From Tessaracoccus palaemonis (lineage in GTDB: Bacteria; Actinomycetota; Actinomycetes; Propionibacteriales; Propionibacteriaceae): a DNA stretch of 64,000 bases. Shown here piece by piece: positions 1-9,870 of the stretch (positions are counted from its first letter, which is position 1; the number at the start of each line of letters is the position of its first letter). The DNA is taken from positions 1,612,001 through 1,676,000 of the forward strand of contig NZ_CP079216.1 of assembly GCF_019316905.1 (NCBI RefSeq). Direction: 5' to 3'. Made by a program: the position numbers and the translations under genes. Below the pieces are notes generated by a model that saw nothing but the letters and a program-made list of their open reading frames with translations, ran no database searches and was not told where the DNA came from.

Positions 1-1050
1 AGCGAGGTGGCGACCGACGTGATGTCGGGCCTGCGCATCGTGCGCGGCCTCGGCGCTGAGGACGAGGCGGTCCGGAGGTACCGGATAGCGTCGGCCGGCT
101 CGCTGCGGGGCGCAGTCTCCGCGTCGCGGCACCTCCTCACGTACCAGGCGGTGAGCTCGGCGGTATCGGTGGTGTACCTGGGCGTTCTCACGTTCGCGGC
201 CGCCTGGCTGGCGCTCCGCGGCGACATCACGCCTGGCCAGCTCGTGACCGTCGTCGCCCTTGCGCAGTTCCTCCAGGGGGCACTCGAACACATCGGCACC
301 TTCGGCGGCAACTGGGCACACAAGCGGGCGTCATCGCGTCGCGTGCAGGCTCTTCTGACGGATCCGTTCCTGCTGCCGCAGGGCGGTCAGCCGTGTGCAC
401 CCGCAGACGCCGCGGCACTGACCTGGAGGACGGCGTCCGGCGTCGTCGAGACCGTGCCTGGCAGGCTGGTGGGCGTGCAGGTCGGCAGCGCGGCGATGGC
501 GCGAACGGTGTCGGCCCGGCTGGGTCTGCGCGCTCTCCCGGACCCCGGGGAGGTCAGCGTGCACGGGGCCGACGCCCTTGCGGTCGGGCCGGAGCGCTAC
601 CGGCGGGTTGTGGCCGCGCCTCCACACGACGCCACACTGTTCACGGGCACGCTCCGAGAAAACGTCTCCGGCATCGCGGCCGAGCGCCGTTCGACCGCGT
701 GGGACGAGGATGTGGTCCGCGCGGTCGCGCTCGACGACGTGCTCGAGCATGTCGGGTCCCCCGAAGCCGAGATCGGCGAGGGCGGGCGACGCCTCTCGGG
801 CGGGCAACGCCAGCGGGTGCTGCTGGCGCGGGCCCTGCATGACCCGGCGGAGGTCGTGATCCTCGACGAGCCGACGTCCGCTCTGGATCCCTTGACCGAA
901 CTGCAGGTGGCGGAAGGGTTACGCCGACTCGGGCGCACGATCGTGGTCGTGAGTTCCAGCCGTCTGGTCCTGAACGCCTGTCACTACGTGTTCGACCTGA
1001 CCCGTTCACCCCTGACCCCCGCCGAGCCGCTCACGGAGGTCGGACGATGA
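1..1050 (+). CDS. ABC exporter half-transporter, degenerate-Walker-A subunit (5' truncated)
   Basis: C-terminal 349 residues of a fused membrane/ATPase ABC exporter subunit; the frame is open to the left edge, so the N-terminal membrane helices are missing. The remaining membrane part covers about residues 1-115 and the nucleotide-binding domain follows. The signature LSGGQRQRV (about residue 265), Walker B VVILDEP and D-loop SALD are intact. The Walker A region (about 157-170) reads VGVQVGSAAMARTV with no GKS/T, the Q-loop Gln is lost (APPHDATLF) and the H-loop His is replaced (VVVSSSR). This is the pattern of the non-catalytic partner in a heterodimeric exporter. It overlaps the next gene by ATGA, so the two are translationally coupled. 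Substrate unknown. Confidence 0.9.
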   Translation, partial: SEVATDVMSGLRIVRGLGAEDEAVRRYRIASAGSLRGAVSASRHLLTYQAVSSAVSVVYLGVLTFAAAWLALRGDITPGQLVTVVALAQFLQGALEHIGTFGGNWAHKRASSRRVQALLTDPFLLPQGGQPCAPADAAALTWRTASGVVETVPGRLVGVQVGSAAMARTVSARLGLRALPDPGEVSVHGADALAVGPERYRRVVAAPPHDATLFTGTLRENVSGIAAERRSTAWDEDVVRAVALDDVLEHVGSPEAEIGEGGRRLSGGQRQRVLLARALHDPAEVVILDEPTSALDPLTELQVAEGLRRLGRTIVVVSSSRLVLNACHYVFDLTRSPLTPAEPLTEVGR

Positions 1051-2840
1051 CGATGGATATGGACACCGCGCAGGACGCGGCCGGGCTCCCGATCGCGGGC
1101 GGTCGCGAGTGCTGGGGGCACCTGAGGTCGCTCCTGAAGGTCCAGTGGCGCGCGCTCGCCGCGACTACGGTGCTGCTGCTGCTCGGCTCAGTCGCGGGCG
1201 TGCTCACCCCGATCCTCCTCGGCCGGATCGTGGATGCCGTCGTGGCCCGATCCGAACTCCGCGACGTCGCGATCCTCGCGGGCCTCGTGACCGGCGCCGG
1301 CATCGTCTCTGCCCTGTTGCTGCTTGCCGGGGGACGGCTGCTGGTCGCCTGCCTGCAGCGGGCGCTCGCCGAGCTCCGCGAGGAGGTGTTCGCCGCGGCG
1401 CTCGGCCTCGATCAGGGCGTGGTCGAGGACGCCGGCACGAGCGACGTCGTCTCGCGCGTCACCGGGGACGTCGAGGCGATCACGCAGTCGGTCTCGGGCG
1501 TGCTGCCGAGGTTCACGCAGGCGGCCTTCGTGATCGTCCTGACGCTCGTCGGCCTGACGGCCATCGACCCGTGGTTGGCTCTGGCCGCGCTCGCAGCGGT
1601 TCCGGTCCAGCTGTACGCGACCGTGCGGTTCCTGCGCCGATCCCGGCCCCTGTACCGGAGGCTACGCCGCGAGGAATCGACGCGGGGGCAGGCGATCATC
1701 GAGAGCGTGCGCGGGGCCGACACCGTGATCGCCGGCCGTGCCCACGGACCGCGTCTGGAGCTGATCTCCCGCCGCAGCCTCTCCGCAGTCGAGACCGGGC
1801 GCCAGACGACCAGCGCCCGCAACCGCTTCAACGGCGGCCTCAATCTGGGCGAGTTCCTCGGCCTGGCTGCGGTCCTCGCGGTGGGCTTCTGGCGCACGGG
1901 CGATGCGGGGCTGACCGTGGGCGCCGTCACCGCGGCCGCACTCTTCTTCCACCGGCTCTTCGCGCCGATCGGCGCTCTGCTGTCGAGCATCGACGACCTG
2001 CAGCGCGCCGCGGCCGGGCTCGGCCGCCTCGTCGGCGTGCTTCTCGCGCACCCCGGCACCCCGGTTCGCCAGGAGATCGCGGACGGCGGGATCAGCCTCA
2101 GATCGGTCTCCTACCGCTACCGCCCGAACGCCGCCGACGTCCTCGGCGGCATCGCGCTCGACATCCCGGCGGGATGCACGACCGTGCTGGTCGGCGCCTC
2201 GGGCTCGGGCAAGTCGACGCTCGCCCAGCTGATCGCCGGCGTACTCACGCCGCGCTCAGGTGAAGTCCTCGTCGGCGGCGTGCCCGCCGCCGAGGCCTGG
2301 CACGGGCGGCGACGGGCGGTGCTGCTCGTCACCCAGGACACACATCTATTCGCCGGTACCCTCGCCGACAACCTCCGGCTCGCCGCCCCTGCCGCAACCG
2401 ACAGCGCGCTCTGGAGCGCCCTCGACGAGGTGGGGGCCGGCTGGGCCCGGGAGCTGCCCGGTGGCCTGGACACCGTGCTGGGACACGACCTGGATGACGG
2501 CCGCATTCAGGGGCTCGCCCTCGCCCGCGTGCTCCTGGCGGATCCGGCGGTCGTCGTGCTCGACGAGGCGACCGCGCACTCGGGCGCGGAGGGTGAGCTG
2601 GACGCGGCCGTGCAGGCCGTGGCCCGCGGGCGCACGGCGGTCATCGTCGCCCACCGCTTCGCGCAGGCGGAGGCGGCCGATCTCGTCGTGGTGCTGGAGC
2701 GCGGCCGCATCATCGAGCGCGGCACCCACGCCGAGCTGGTTCGGCAACCGGGCAACGCGTACGCCCGGCTCCACGCCGCGGCGAACCGCGGAGCCCCCCA
2801 CGTGGACAGGTGCCTGTTCGAGGCTCAGTCCCCGGCGTGA
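1047..2840 (+). CDS. ABC exporter half-transporter, Walker-A-competent subunit
   Basis: Full-length 597-residue half-transporter: six-helix membrane domain (about 20-320) followed by an ATPase domain (about 345-585). Walker A GASGSGKST (about 382), Q-loop VTQD, Walker B VVVLDEAT and H-loop VAHR are intact. The signature motif is ruined (DDGRIQG in place of LSGGQ, about 483) and the D-loop reads HSGAE. It is complementary to the upstream subunit: this Walker A/B/H-loop plus the partner's LSGGQ and SALD make one complete composite ATP site, while the other site is degenerate on both faces. The ATG overlaps the upstream stop. It converges on the regulator downstream, with 16 bp of 3' overlap. 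Likely a drug, lipid or peptide exporter; the substrate cannot be read from sequence. Confidence 0.92.
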   Translation: MTMDMDTAQDAAGLPIAGGRECWGHLRSLLKVQWRALAATTVLLLLGSVAGVLTPILLGRIVDAVVARSELRDVAILAGLVTGAGIVSALLLLAGGRLLVACLQRALAELREEVFAAALGLDQGVVEDAGTSDVVSRVTGDVEAITQSVSGVLPRFTQAAFVIVLTLVGLTAIDPWLALAALAAVPVQLYATVRFLRRSRPLYRRLRREESTRGQAIIESVRGADTVIAGRAHGPRLELISRRSLSAVETGRQTTSARNRFNGGLNLGEFLGLAAVLAVGFWRTGDAGLTVGAVTAAALFFHRLFAPIGALLSSIDDLQRAAAGLGRLVGVLLAHPGTPVRQEIADGGISLRSVSYRYRPNAADVLGGIALDIPAGCTTVLVGASGSGKSTLAQLIAGVLTPRSGEVLVGGVPAAEAWHGRRRAVLLVTQDTHLFAGTLADNLRLAAPAATDSALWSALDEVGAGWARELPGGLDTVLGHDLDDGRIQGLALARVLLADPAVVVLDEATAHSGAEGELDAAVQAVARGRTAVIVAHRFAQAEAADLVVVLERGRIIERGTHAELVRQPGNAYARLHAAANRGAPHVDRCLFEAQSPA

Positions 2841-4264
2841 GTCTCGAGGAACTCGTACAGCTCCCGGTCCTCGACGCCCGGGTAGGTACCGTGCGGCAGG
2901 GGAGCGAACAGGTGGCTGCGCACCCTGGGGGAGGCCCAGCCCTGTCCCTGCCAGTGCTCCATGAGCCCGTCCTGAGGCCGCCGGCAGCAGCTGGCGGCCG
3001 GGCACGTGGAACTCTCGCGCCGCTGCGACTCCCGACCCCGGAACCACTTCGACTCCGCGTAGGGGACGCCGAGCGTGATGGAGAAGTCCCCTGTCGTCCC
3101 GGTGCCGGTCTGCGTCGACTCGAAGAAGGTGCCCACAGGGGTGTCGGTGTACTGGTGGTGTTCGCTGGTGCGCGTCGTCCTGGCGAAGGCTCTCCTGGCG
3201 CTCCAGTACCGGCACACCATCTCGCCCTCCGTTGACCCGGTCGCGTCCTGCGGCAGGGGGAGGCCGTCGTTCTCGTACGCGGCCATCACGGCGCCGCCGC
3301 CGTCGACGCGCAGGTAGTGCAGCGTGATGCCGAGGTACTGGGTGGCGAGGTTGGTGAACCGCAGGGTCGCTGCCTCGTGGGTGACGCCGAACGTGTCACG
3401 GAAGTCCTCGATGGCGATGTTGCGGTCCTTCTTCGCCTGCTCCAGGAACTCCAACGAGGCGGCCCGGGGCATCAGGCAGGCCGCCGCGAAGTAGCTGACC
3501 TCGAGCCGCTGCCTGAGGAAGTCGGCGTAGTCGACGGGGGCCTGGTGTCCCAGGACCGTATTCGCCACCGCCTGCAGCGTGAGTGACCGCAGCCCGTGGC
3601 CGCCGGGAATCGAGACCGGCGGGATGTAGATGCGCCCATGTTCGCGGTCGACGACCGCGCGGGCGGAGTGGGGGAGGTCGCTGGTGTGCACGATGGTCAG
3701 CCCCACCCGCTTGGCGATCTCCGCGACGCTGCGGTGCGTGAGCGCGCCGGTGGTGTGCCGGACCCCGTTGGTGGTCTGCTCCGCAATCTCCTCGATCTCG
3801 GGCAGGTGATTGTTCTTCGCCCGCATCATGGCGTGGTGCTGCGTATTGGCGCGGCGTGCCTCCTCCGGCGTGGCGATCGACATGCGCGCCCGGCGGCCGA
3901 GCTCGCGGTGCAGCCCGACGATGGTGCTGAGGACCGCGTCGGACATGCCCCGTGACGGTCGGAGGACCGGCAGGCCGAGCTCCCGGTACGCAGGCGCGGC
4001 CTGGGCCCGCTCGAGTTCGATCTCCAACGCGGCACGCGGAGAGGGAGCCTCGCCCTCCAGGAGATCCGACGCCGCCACACCCAGCGCCGAGGCGAGCACC
4101 TCCAGCAGAGACAGGCGCGGCTCGCGTCGCCCGTTCTCGATCATGGAGAGCTGGCTGGGGGCCGTTCCTGTGATGTTCCCGAGTTCTTCAAGGGTCATGC
4201 CCGCCTTGACGCGGAAGTGCCTGATGCGGTGCCCGAGAGTGGAGAGATCTGTCACGGGATTCAC
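2825..4264 (-). CDS. RamB-like XRE-family transcriptional regulator (acyl/acetate metabolism type)
   Basis: 479 residues. An N-terminal XRE helix-turn-helix spans about 9-65 ([20 protein letters not shown]). A long IrrE/ImmA-like middle region and the C-terminal domain typical of RamB/short-chain fatty-acyl regulators follow. At the position of the peptidase HExxH the sequence is [14 protein letters not shown], so metalloprotease activity is unlikely. A CPAASCC cluster lies near the C-terminus. RamB in Corynebacterium and Mycobacterium controls acetate and glyoxylate genes; here the gene is divergent from pckG, which fits control of gluconeogenic carbon flow (inference). It starts at GTG, and an inverted repeat overlaps that codon, suggesting autoregulation. 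Confidence 0.85.
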   Translation of the reverse strand: MNPVTDLSTLGHRIRHFRVKAGMTLEELGNITGTAPSQLSMIENGRREPRLSLLEVLASALGVAASDLLEGEAPSPRAALEIELERAQAAPAYRELGLPVLRPSRGMSDAVLSTIVGLHRELGRRARMSIATPEEARRANTQHHAMMRAKNNHLPEIEEIAEQTTNGVRHTTGALTHRSVAEIAKRVGLTIVHTSDLPHSARAVVDREHGRIYIPPVSIPGGHGLRSLTLQAVANTVLGHQAPVDYADFLRQRLEVSYFAAACLMPRAASLEFLEQAKKDRNIAIEDFRDTFGVTHEAATLRFTNLATQYLGITLHYLRVDGGGAVMAAYENDGLPLPQDATGSTEGEMVCRYWSARRAFARTTRTSEHHQYTDTPVGTFFESTQTGTGTTGDFSITLGVPYAESKWFRGRESQRRESSTCPAASCCRRPQDGLMEHWQGQGWASPRVRSHLFAPLPHGTYPGVEDRELYEFLETHAGD

Positions 4265-4274
4265 AATATGTGAA
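4260..4274. promoter_or_regulatory. Inverted repeat at ramB-like start, in ramB-pckG intergenic region
   Basis: TTCACA-ATA-TGTGAA, a 6-3-6 inverted repeat overlapping the GTG of the RamB-like regulator and about 110 bp upstream of the pckG start. Related half-sites TTCACC (about 4287) and GGTGAA (about 4330) lie in the same spacer. It does not match the published Corynebacterium RamB consensus, so assigning it to this regulator is inference from position. Confidence 0.5.
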
Positions 4275-4383
4275 GATTGGCTCTATTTCACCACGTTCAT
4301 CTGGGATTCAGGTCGGATTAGTTCCTTATGGTGAAGACAACCCAGTTCTACAACGACGCGAACTATCCAGGTTGGAGAGACCC

Positions 4384-6195
<1,812 letters not shown>

Positions 6196-6223
6196 GAAGC
6201 CGCCGCAGCGTCGCGGCGATCCG

Positions 6224-6275
6224 GTCCGCCCCGGGTATGGAGATCACTCCTCTCCTCGCACCACCCGGGGCGGAC
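6224..6275. terminator. Inverted repeat between convergent pckG and DUF3293-like gene
   Basis: 13-bp perfect arms GTCCGCCCCGGGT (6224-6236) and the complement (6263-6275) separated by 26 bases. The right arm lies in the last codons of the minus-strand gene, which ends at 6244. Its position between convergent genes suggests a bidirectional terminator, although the loop is long and no T-run is present. Confidence 0.45.
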
Positions 6276-7077
6276 CCCACTGCCACCCGCCTTCGCGCGA
6301 CGGGGTGAAGTGCTCGGAGGCGTCCGGTCCCTCAGGACCCTCGCCGTGGCACACGTCGCAGCCGAAGGCGTCCAGGAGCAGGGAGCGGTGCAGCCTCCAC
6401 GCGAGTAGTGCCTCCCGGGAGCCGCTGGTCCACCCGCCGCCGTGGGTCTTGCACACCCCGTCGGCACCGCGCCGCAGCGGGCAGCCCGTGAGCGCCGGGA
6501 CCAGCGCGACGGGGGTGGGCGTCGGGTCGCCGACGTCGACGCCCGCGATGGTGGGGATCGCGACCAGGCCGCGCTCATCCCAGCGCAGCACCACCGCCTG
6601 CCCGTGGTACGCGGCCTGATCCGCCACCTCGTCCTCCGGTACACCGCGGATGAGGGCACCGGCCTCGACCCAGCCGCGGTCCGGAGACGTCGCGACGGTC
6701 GGGCACCACATCCACTCGTTGAGATCCAGGAACCACCTGAGCGCGCGCACTGTGGCGTCGTCGTCCGCCGGGGTCGTCAGGCGTCCGGCCGCGTGCGTCC
6801 CGGCGACGATGAACGCCTCCCGGCATTCGGGGCCGAGCAGGTCGGACGGCGCGGCGGAGATGGACGCCGCGGCCGGCACAAGGTCGACTGCGGGTGCCGA
6901 GGACCCCGCGGGCCAGACCCGCACGACGTTCGAGCGGTACGAGTCGGTGACGCTCTCACCATGCGGCCGGCGGAGGATCCCGTCCGTCCGGGCGCGGCTC
7001 CGTGCAGGGATGTAGGGGCTGGGGATCTGGTCGTCGGGGAACGCACCCTGTCCGGGGCGGAGCGGCAGTCTGGTCAT
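6244..7077 (-). CDS. DUF3293-like protein of unknown function
   Basis: 277 residues from an ATG preceded by GGAGA; the open frame continues upstream but without a better start. The central part (FIVAGTHAAG ... WVEAGALIRGVPEDEVADQ, then YHGQAVVLRW) resembles the DUF3293 pattern of an F-I-t-A opening, a W-x-E box and a gQ-A-V segment. The C-terminal 90 residues carry several Cys and His (a CPLRRGADGVCKTHGGG stretch and CDVCHGEGPEG) that could bind a metal. No function is known. The family assignment is from recalled consensus only. Confidence 0.5.
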   Translation of the reverse strand: MTRLPLRPGQGAFPDDQIPSPYIPARSRARTDGILRRPHGESVTDSYRSNVVRVWPAGSSAPAVDLVPAAASISAAPSDLLGPECREAFIVAGTHAAGRLTTPADDDATVRALRWFLDLNEWMWCPTVATSPDRGWVEAGALIRGVPEDEVADQAAYHGQAVVLRWDERGLVAIPTIAGVDVGDPTPTPVALVPALTGCPLRRGADGVCKTHGGGWTSGSREALLAWRLHRSLLLDAFGCDVCHGEGPEGPDASEHFTPSREGGWQWGPPRVVRGEE

Positions 7078-7282
7078 GGAGGTGTCTCCTCGTCTCCGAG
7101 CCTCGTCGGGACGAGGCCGCTTGACCTCAGCTGTCTGCCGGGGCCGGGTCTTCCTCGGGAAGCACCGGAGCGGCCCCGGTTGCTGCGCGACCACCCCGAG
7201 GAGTTGGGGCCGCGACTCTTGACCTGCAGATAACTATGCCGGCCCTCTCCGACAATCCTGCGGATGTGGGCGAAAGCCCGGT

Positions 7283-7549
7283 TCAGCCGACGGTGAATCC
7301 GCTCCCGCCCGTCGGCGCGATCTCCCTCACCTCGACGCCCGTCACGCGTGCGTAGTCCGGCCCTTCCCAGCACCAGCTGACCATGGAATCGACTTCTTCG
7401 GCGCGCCCCTCGAATTCCGCCCGCACAGTGCCGTCGGGCTCGTTGCGCACCCACCCGGCGAGGCCCAGTCGCTGTGCCTCGTTGCGGCAGCTGTACCGGT
7501 AGCCGACCCCCTGCACCCGGCCGCGGACGACGACCTCGACGCGCCTCAT
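7283..7549 (-). CDS. acyP: Acylphosphatase
   Basis: 88-residue single-domain enzyme that hydrolyses carboxyl-phosphate bonds such as acetyl phosphate or 1,3-bisphosphoglycerate. The signature GRVQGVGYR contains the catalytic Arg18, and GWVRNEPDG supplies the catalytic Asn36; the length is normal. It stands alone between a DUF3293-like gene and the DUF222-HNH gene. Confidence 0.95.
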   Translation of the reverse strand: MRRVEVVVRGRVQGVGYRYSCRNEAQRLGLAGWVRNEPDGTVRAEFEGRAEEVDSMVSWCWEGPDYARVTGVEVREIAPTGGSGFTVG

Positions 7550-7867
7550 GCGGCACCCACATCCCTAGAGCCCGACGCCACCGAAGAATGCTCCATGCAG
7601 ACATCGTCGGTCCCCAGCGCCGACGAGGCAACCACGGTGTGCTCTGGCCGGACGCGACCCGCGTCTGCAGCTGAGCTGGTGGAGGAGGCCGAGTCGGGTA
7701 GGTGGCTCGCTGGGCTCCGGCGTCTCGCCGGCCGTTGGAGTCGGGGCACCACCCCCCCGGGATCCATCCAGGGTCCGTCGGAGCAACTTCGTTCGCTGTG
7801 GGTGAACGAGCCTTGAATCGAACGGGTTTGTTCGAAAACTGTCGGTGGGGGTCCGTAGCCTCGTGAT
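7550..7867. other. 318-bp gap upstream of the HNH gene, no recognised gene
   Basis: I see no convincing coding sequence: the short plus-strand frame from 7595 has no recognisable product. The only structured element is the inverted repeat at 7818-7835 described separately, close to the HNH gene start. Confidence 0.5.
7818..7835. promoter_or_regulatory. SOS-box-like inverted repeat with widened spacer
   Basis: TCGAAC-N6-GTTCGA, 33 bp upstream of the HNH gene start. The arms equal those of the actinobacterial LexA box (CGAAC-N4-GTTCG), but the spacer is six bases rather than four, so LexA binding is doubtful. It could be the operator of another regulator. Confidence 0.35.
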
Positions 7868-9328
7868 ATGGGGGATGAGCAGCTGTCGACTGGCGCGGCG
7901 TTGGCCGCGATCGCCAGCGCGCTCTCGTCCATCGACCATTCCCAGCGCACCGGGATCGAACACCGGGAACGGCTGGATCTGCTGCGTCAGGTGCGACGGG
8001 CGAAGGATCGCCTTGCCGGCTTGGAGGCCTGCCTGATCTCCGAGGCCGAGAGCAGCGGATCCGCAGAGGCGGTGAGCGGGACTCAGCTGTCGAGCCTGCT
8101 CGGCCGGGAGGAGCATCTCGACAGGCGGGTGACGCAGCGCGCGATCTCCGAGGCGGGACGGATGACGAGCCACCAGGAGGTCGCGCGGCGGGTGGTGGAG
8201 GGTCAGCTGTCTCCGGGGCATGCGATCGGAATCGGAGAGGCGCTGGGAGGGCTGCCCGGTGTGCTGACCGACGAGCAGCGCGCCAGCGCCCGCGAGTTCC
8301 TCATCGAGAAGGCGCGCACGGCCACCCCGCGTGAGGTGGCCGACAGCCACGACGAGGTCCTGCAGGCCGTGGCCCCGGAGCTGCTACCCACCGCTGCGCA
8401 GCTCGATGCGCAGTTGCGTAGGCGGCGTGAGCGGGCACTGCAGCGTCGCCACCTCGTCTACGGGCCCGATCCCGAGCATCCCGGTTCCTGGTACTTCAAG
8501 GGGTCGTTGCCTGTGCTCGAGGCGGAGATCGTTGTCGGGGCCATCACCGCCCAGGTCAACGACCAGAAGCGGGCGGAGCGTCGCCAGCGTCACCGTGACC
8601 TGACTCCCACCTGGCAGCAGCGTCAGGCCGACGCGCTGGTCGCGGTCGTGGCGGGGAAGATCCCCGCAGTGGTGCGGGACGATGATTCGCCGGTGTCGGT
8701 CGAGGCGGCCCACGCCCAGCCGGAGAGTGGCGTGCCCGGCACCGGATCGTCCGGAGAGGGGCTGCAGCCGACGTTCGTGCCCGGCGGTGCGGCGCCCCGG
8801 CCAGCGTCCGCGCCAGCTGGTTCGGCGCTGCGGCCGACGCCTGCGCCGTCCGGCGCGGCGACCCGGCCGACGCTCGTGGTGACCGTCAGCTACGAGGACC
8901 TGCTGAACGCGTCCTACGCGGGTGGTGTCCTGGCGTCCGGTCAGCGGATTCCCGCGGGCGAGCTGCGACGGATCGCCTGCGACGCCGAGGTGATCCCGGT
9001 CGTGCTGGGTGGACGCTCCGAGATCCTCGACCTGGGCCGGTCTGAGCGGTGGGTCACACCGTCGCTCCGACAGGCGCTCGCGATCCGCGACGGGGGATGC
9101 ATCCTCCCCGGCTGCGAGGCGAGCGCCGTCGAGTGCGAAGCCCACCACATCGTTCCGTGGTGGGCCGGCGGATCGACATCGTTGGAGAATCTGGCGCTGG
9201 TGTGCCCGTTCCACCACGCCAAGTTGGAGCCCACCCGGACCGACGGCATCGAAAGCCGCGACGGCTGGCGCATCATCATCGACCCCGCCACCCGACGACC
9301 TGTCGTCGTGGAACCCGACACCGGCTGA
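7868..9328 (+). CDS. DUF222 / HNH endonuclease domain protein
   Basis: 486 residues with the layout of the REP13E12-type DUF222-HNH family that is multiplied in actinobacterial genomes. A helical DUF222 region covers about 10-260. A low-complexity Pro/Ala/Gly linker with loosely repeated units spans about 285-330. An HNH nuclease domain closes the protein (about 411-456): two Cys in CILPGCEAS, AHHIVPWWAGG, then CPFHH. Nuclease activity on DNA is expected from the family but the target is unknown. Repeat-rich DNA follows directly downstream, consistent with a mobile or repeat-associated history. Confidence 0.88.
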   Translation: MGDEQLSTGAALAAIASALSSIDHSQRTGIEHRERLDLLRQVRRAKDRLAGLEACLISEAESSGSAEAVSGTQLSSLLGREEHLDRRVTQRAISEAGRMTSHQEVARRVVEGQLSPGHAIGIGEALGGLPGVLTDEQRASAREFLIEKARTATPREVADSHDEVLQAVAPELLPTAAQLDAQLRRRRERALQRRHLVYGPDPEHPGSWYFKGSLPVLEAEIVVGAITAQVNDQKRAERRQRHRDLTPTWQQRQADALVAVVAGKIPAVVRDDDSPVSVEAAHAQPESGVPGTGSSGEGLQPTFVPGGAAPRPASAPAGSALRPTPAPSGAATRPTLVVTVSYEDLLNASYAGGVLASGQRIPAGELRRIACDAEVIPVVLGGRSEILDLGRSERWVTPSLRQALAIRDGGCILPGCEASAVECEAHHIVPWWAGGSTSLENLALVCPFHHAKLEPTRTDGIESRDGWRIIIDPATRRPVVVEPDTG

Positions 9329-9358
9329 CCGCCCCACTGATCCTGGGTCGCCGAGCAC

Positions 9359-9870
9359 ATCGACGAGCTCAGCACATGCTTGTCGAGGTGCCTCGAGCGG
9401 AGCGAGAGGTCGGACCGGCTTCGGACTTCCCCGGCTGCGTTCAGGGCGTTTCGGCAGTCTGCGGACCAAGTGCTGGCTTGGCGAGAGCGGGCTTTCAGCT
9501 TGTGGAGAGGTGTCTGGCGCGTCGTCGTGGTGCGCAACTGTGGCCTGGCCCACATCACGCGGCCCATTTCCGTATGCCGCGCTCGGCCACTGTAGTGCGG
9601 GGCGGGGTGGGTCCCTTCGCTGCGCTCAGGGCGCTTCGACAGGCTCAGCGATCCGGTTCGCGGGTCCCTTCGTCAGGCTCAGTCCGGGTCACCGAACACT
9701 TCGACAAGCTCAGCACAAGCACTTCGACAAGCTCAGCACAAGCACTTCGACACGCTCAGCACATTCTTCTCGGGGTGTACCTCGAACGGAGCGAGGGGTC
9801 TGCCCGGGGAGGACTTCCCTTCGCTGCGCTCAGGGCGTTTCGACAGGGCCTGTGCTGAGCCTGTCGAAGT
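9359..9870. repeat. Mosaic of dispersed repeats downstream of the HNH gene
   Basis: Non-coding region built from repeated modules. A block of about 100 bp occurs twice in direct orientation: 9359-9457 (diverged) and 9747-9846. Each reads a CGAC-x-x-GCTCAGCACAT part, then CTCGA-x-CGGAGCGAG, then a TCAGGGCGTTTCG end. The module CCCTTCGCTGCGCTCAGG occurs exactly at 9613 and 9817. Variants of CTTCGACAGGCTCAGC occur on the plus strand (about 9633) and inverted at 9851-9869. Similar TTCGACA-GCTCAG sequences are widespread dispersed repeats in high-GC bacteria. Confidence 0.8.
9697..9765. repeat. Three tandem 23-bp repeats
   Basis: Head-to-tail units start at 9697, 9720 and 9743, each beginning CACTTCGACAAGCTCAGCA. 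The first two are identical. The third has one change in the core (ACACGC for ACAAGC) and a diverged end. There is no spacer between units, so this is not a CRISPR array. Confidence 0.85.

Noticed and set aside
7818-7835. Canonical LexA/SOS box
   Set aside because: Arms fit but the spacer is six rather than four bases; kept only as an unassigned dyad.
9697-9765. Three direct repeats as a mini CRISPR array
   Set aside because: Units abut without spacers and no cas gene is present; they belong to a widespread dispersed-repeat type.
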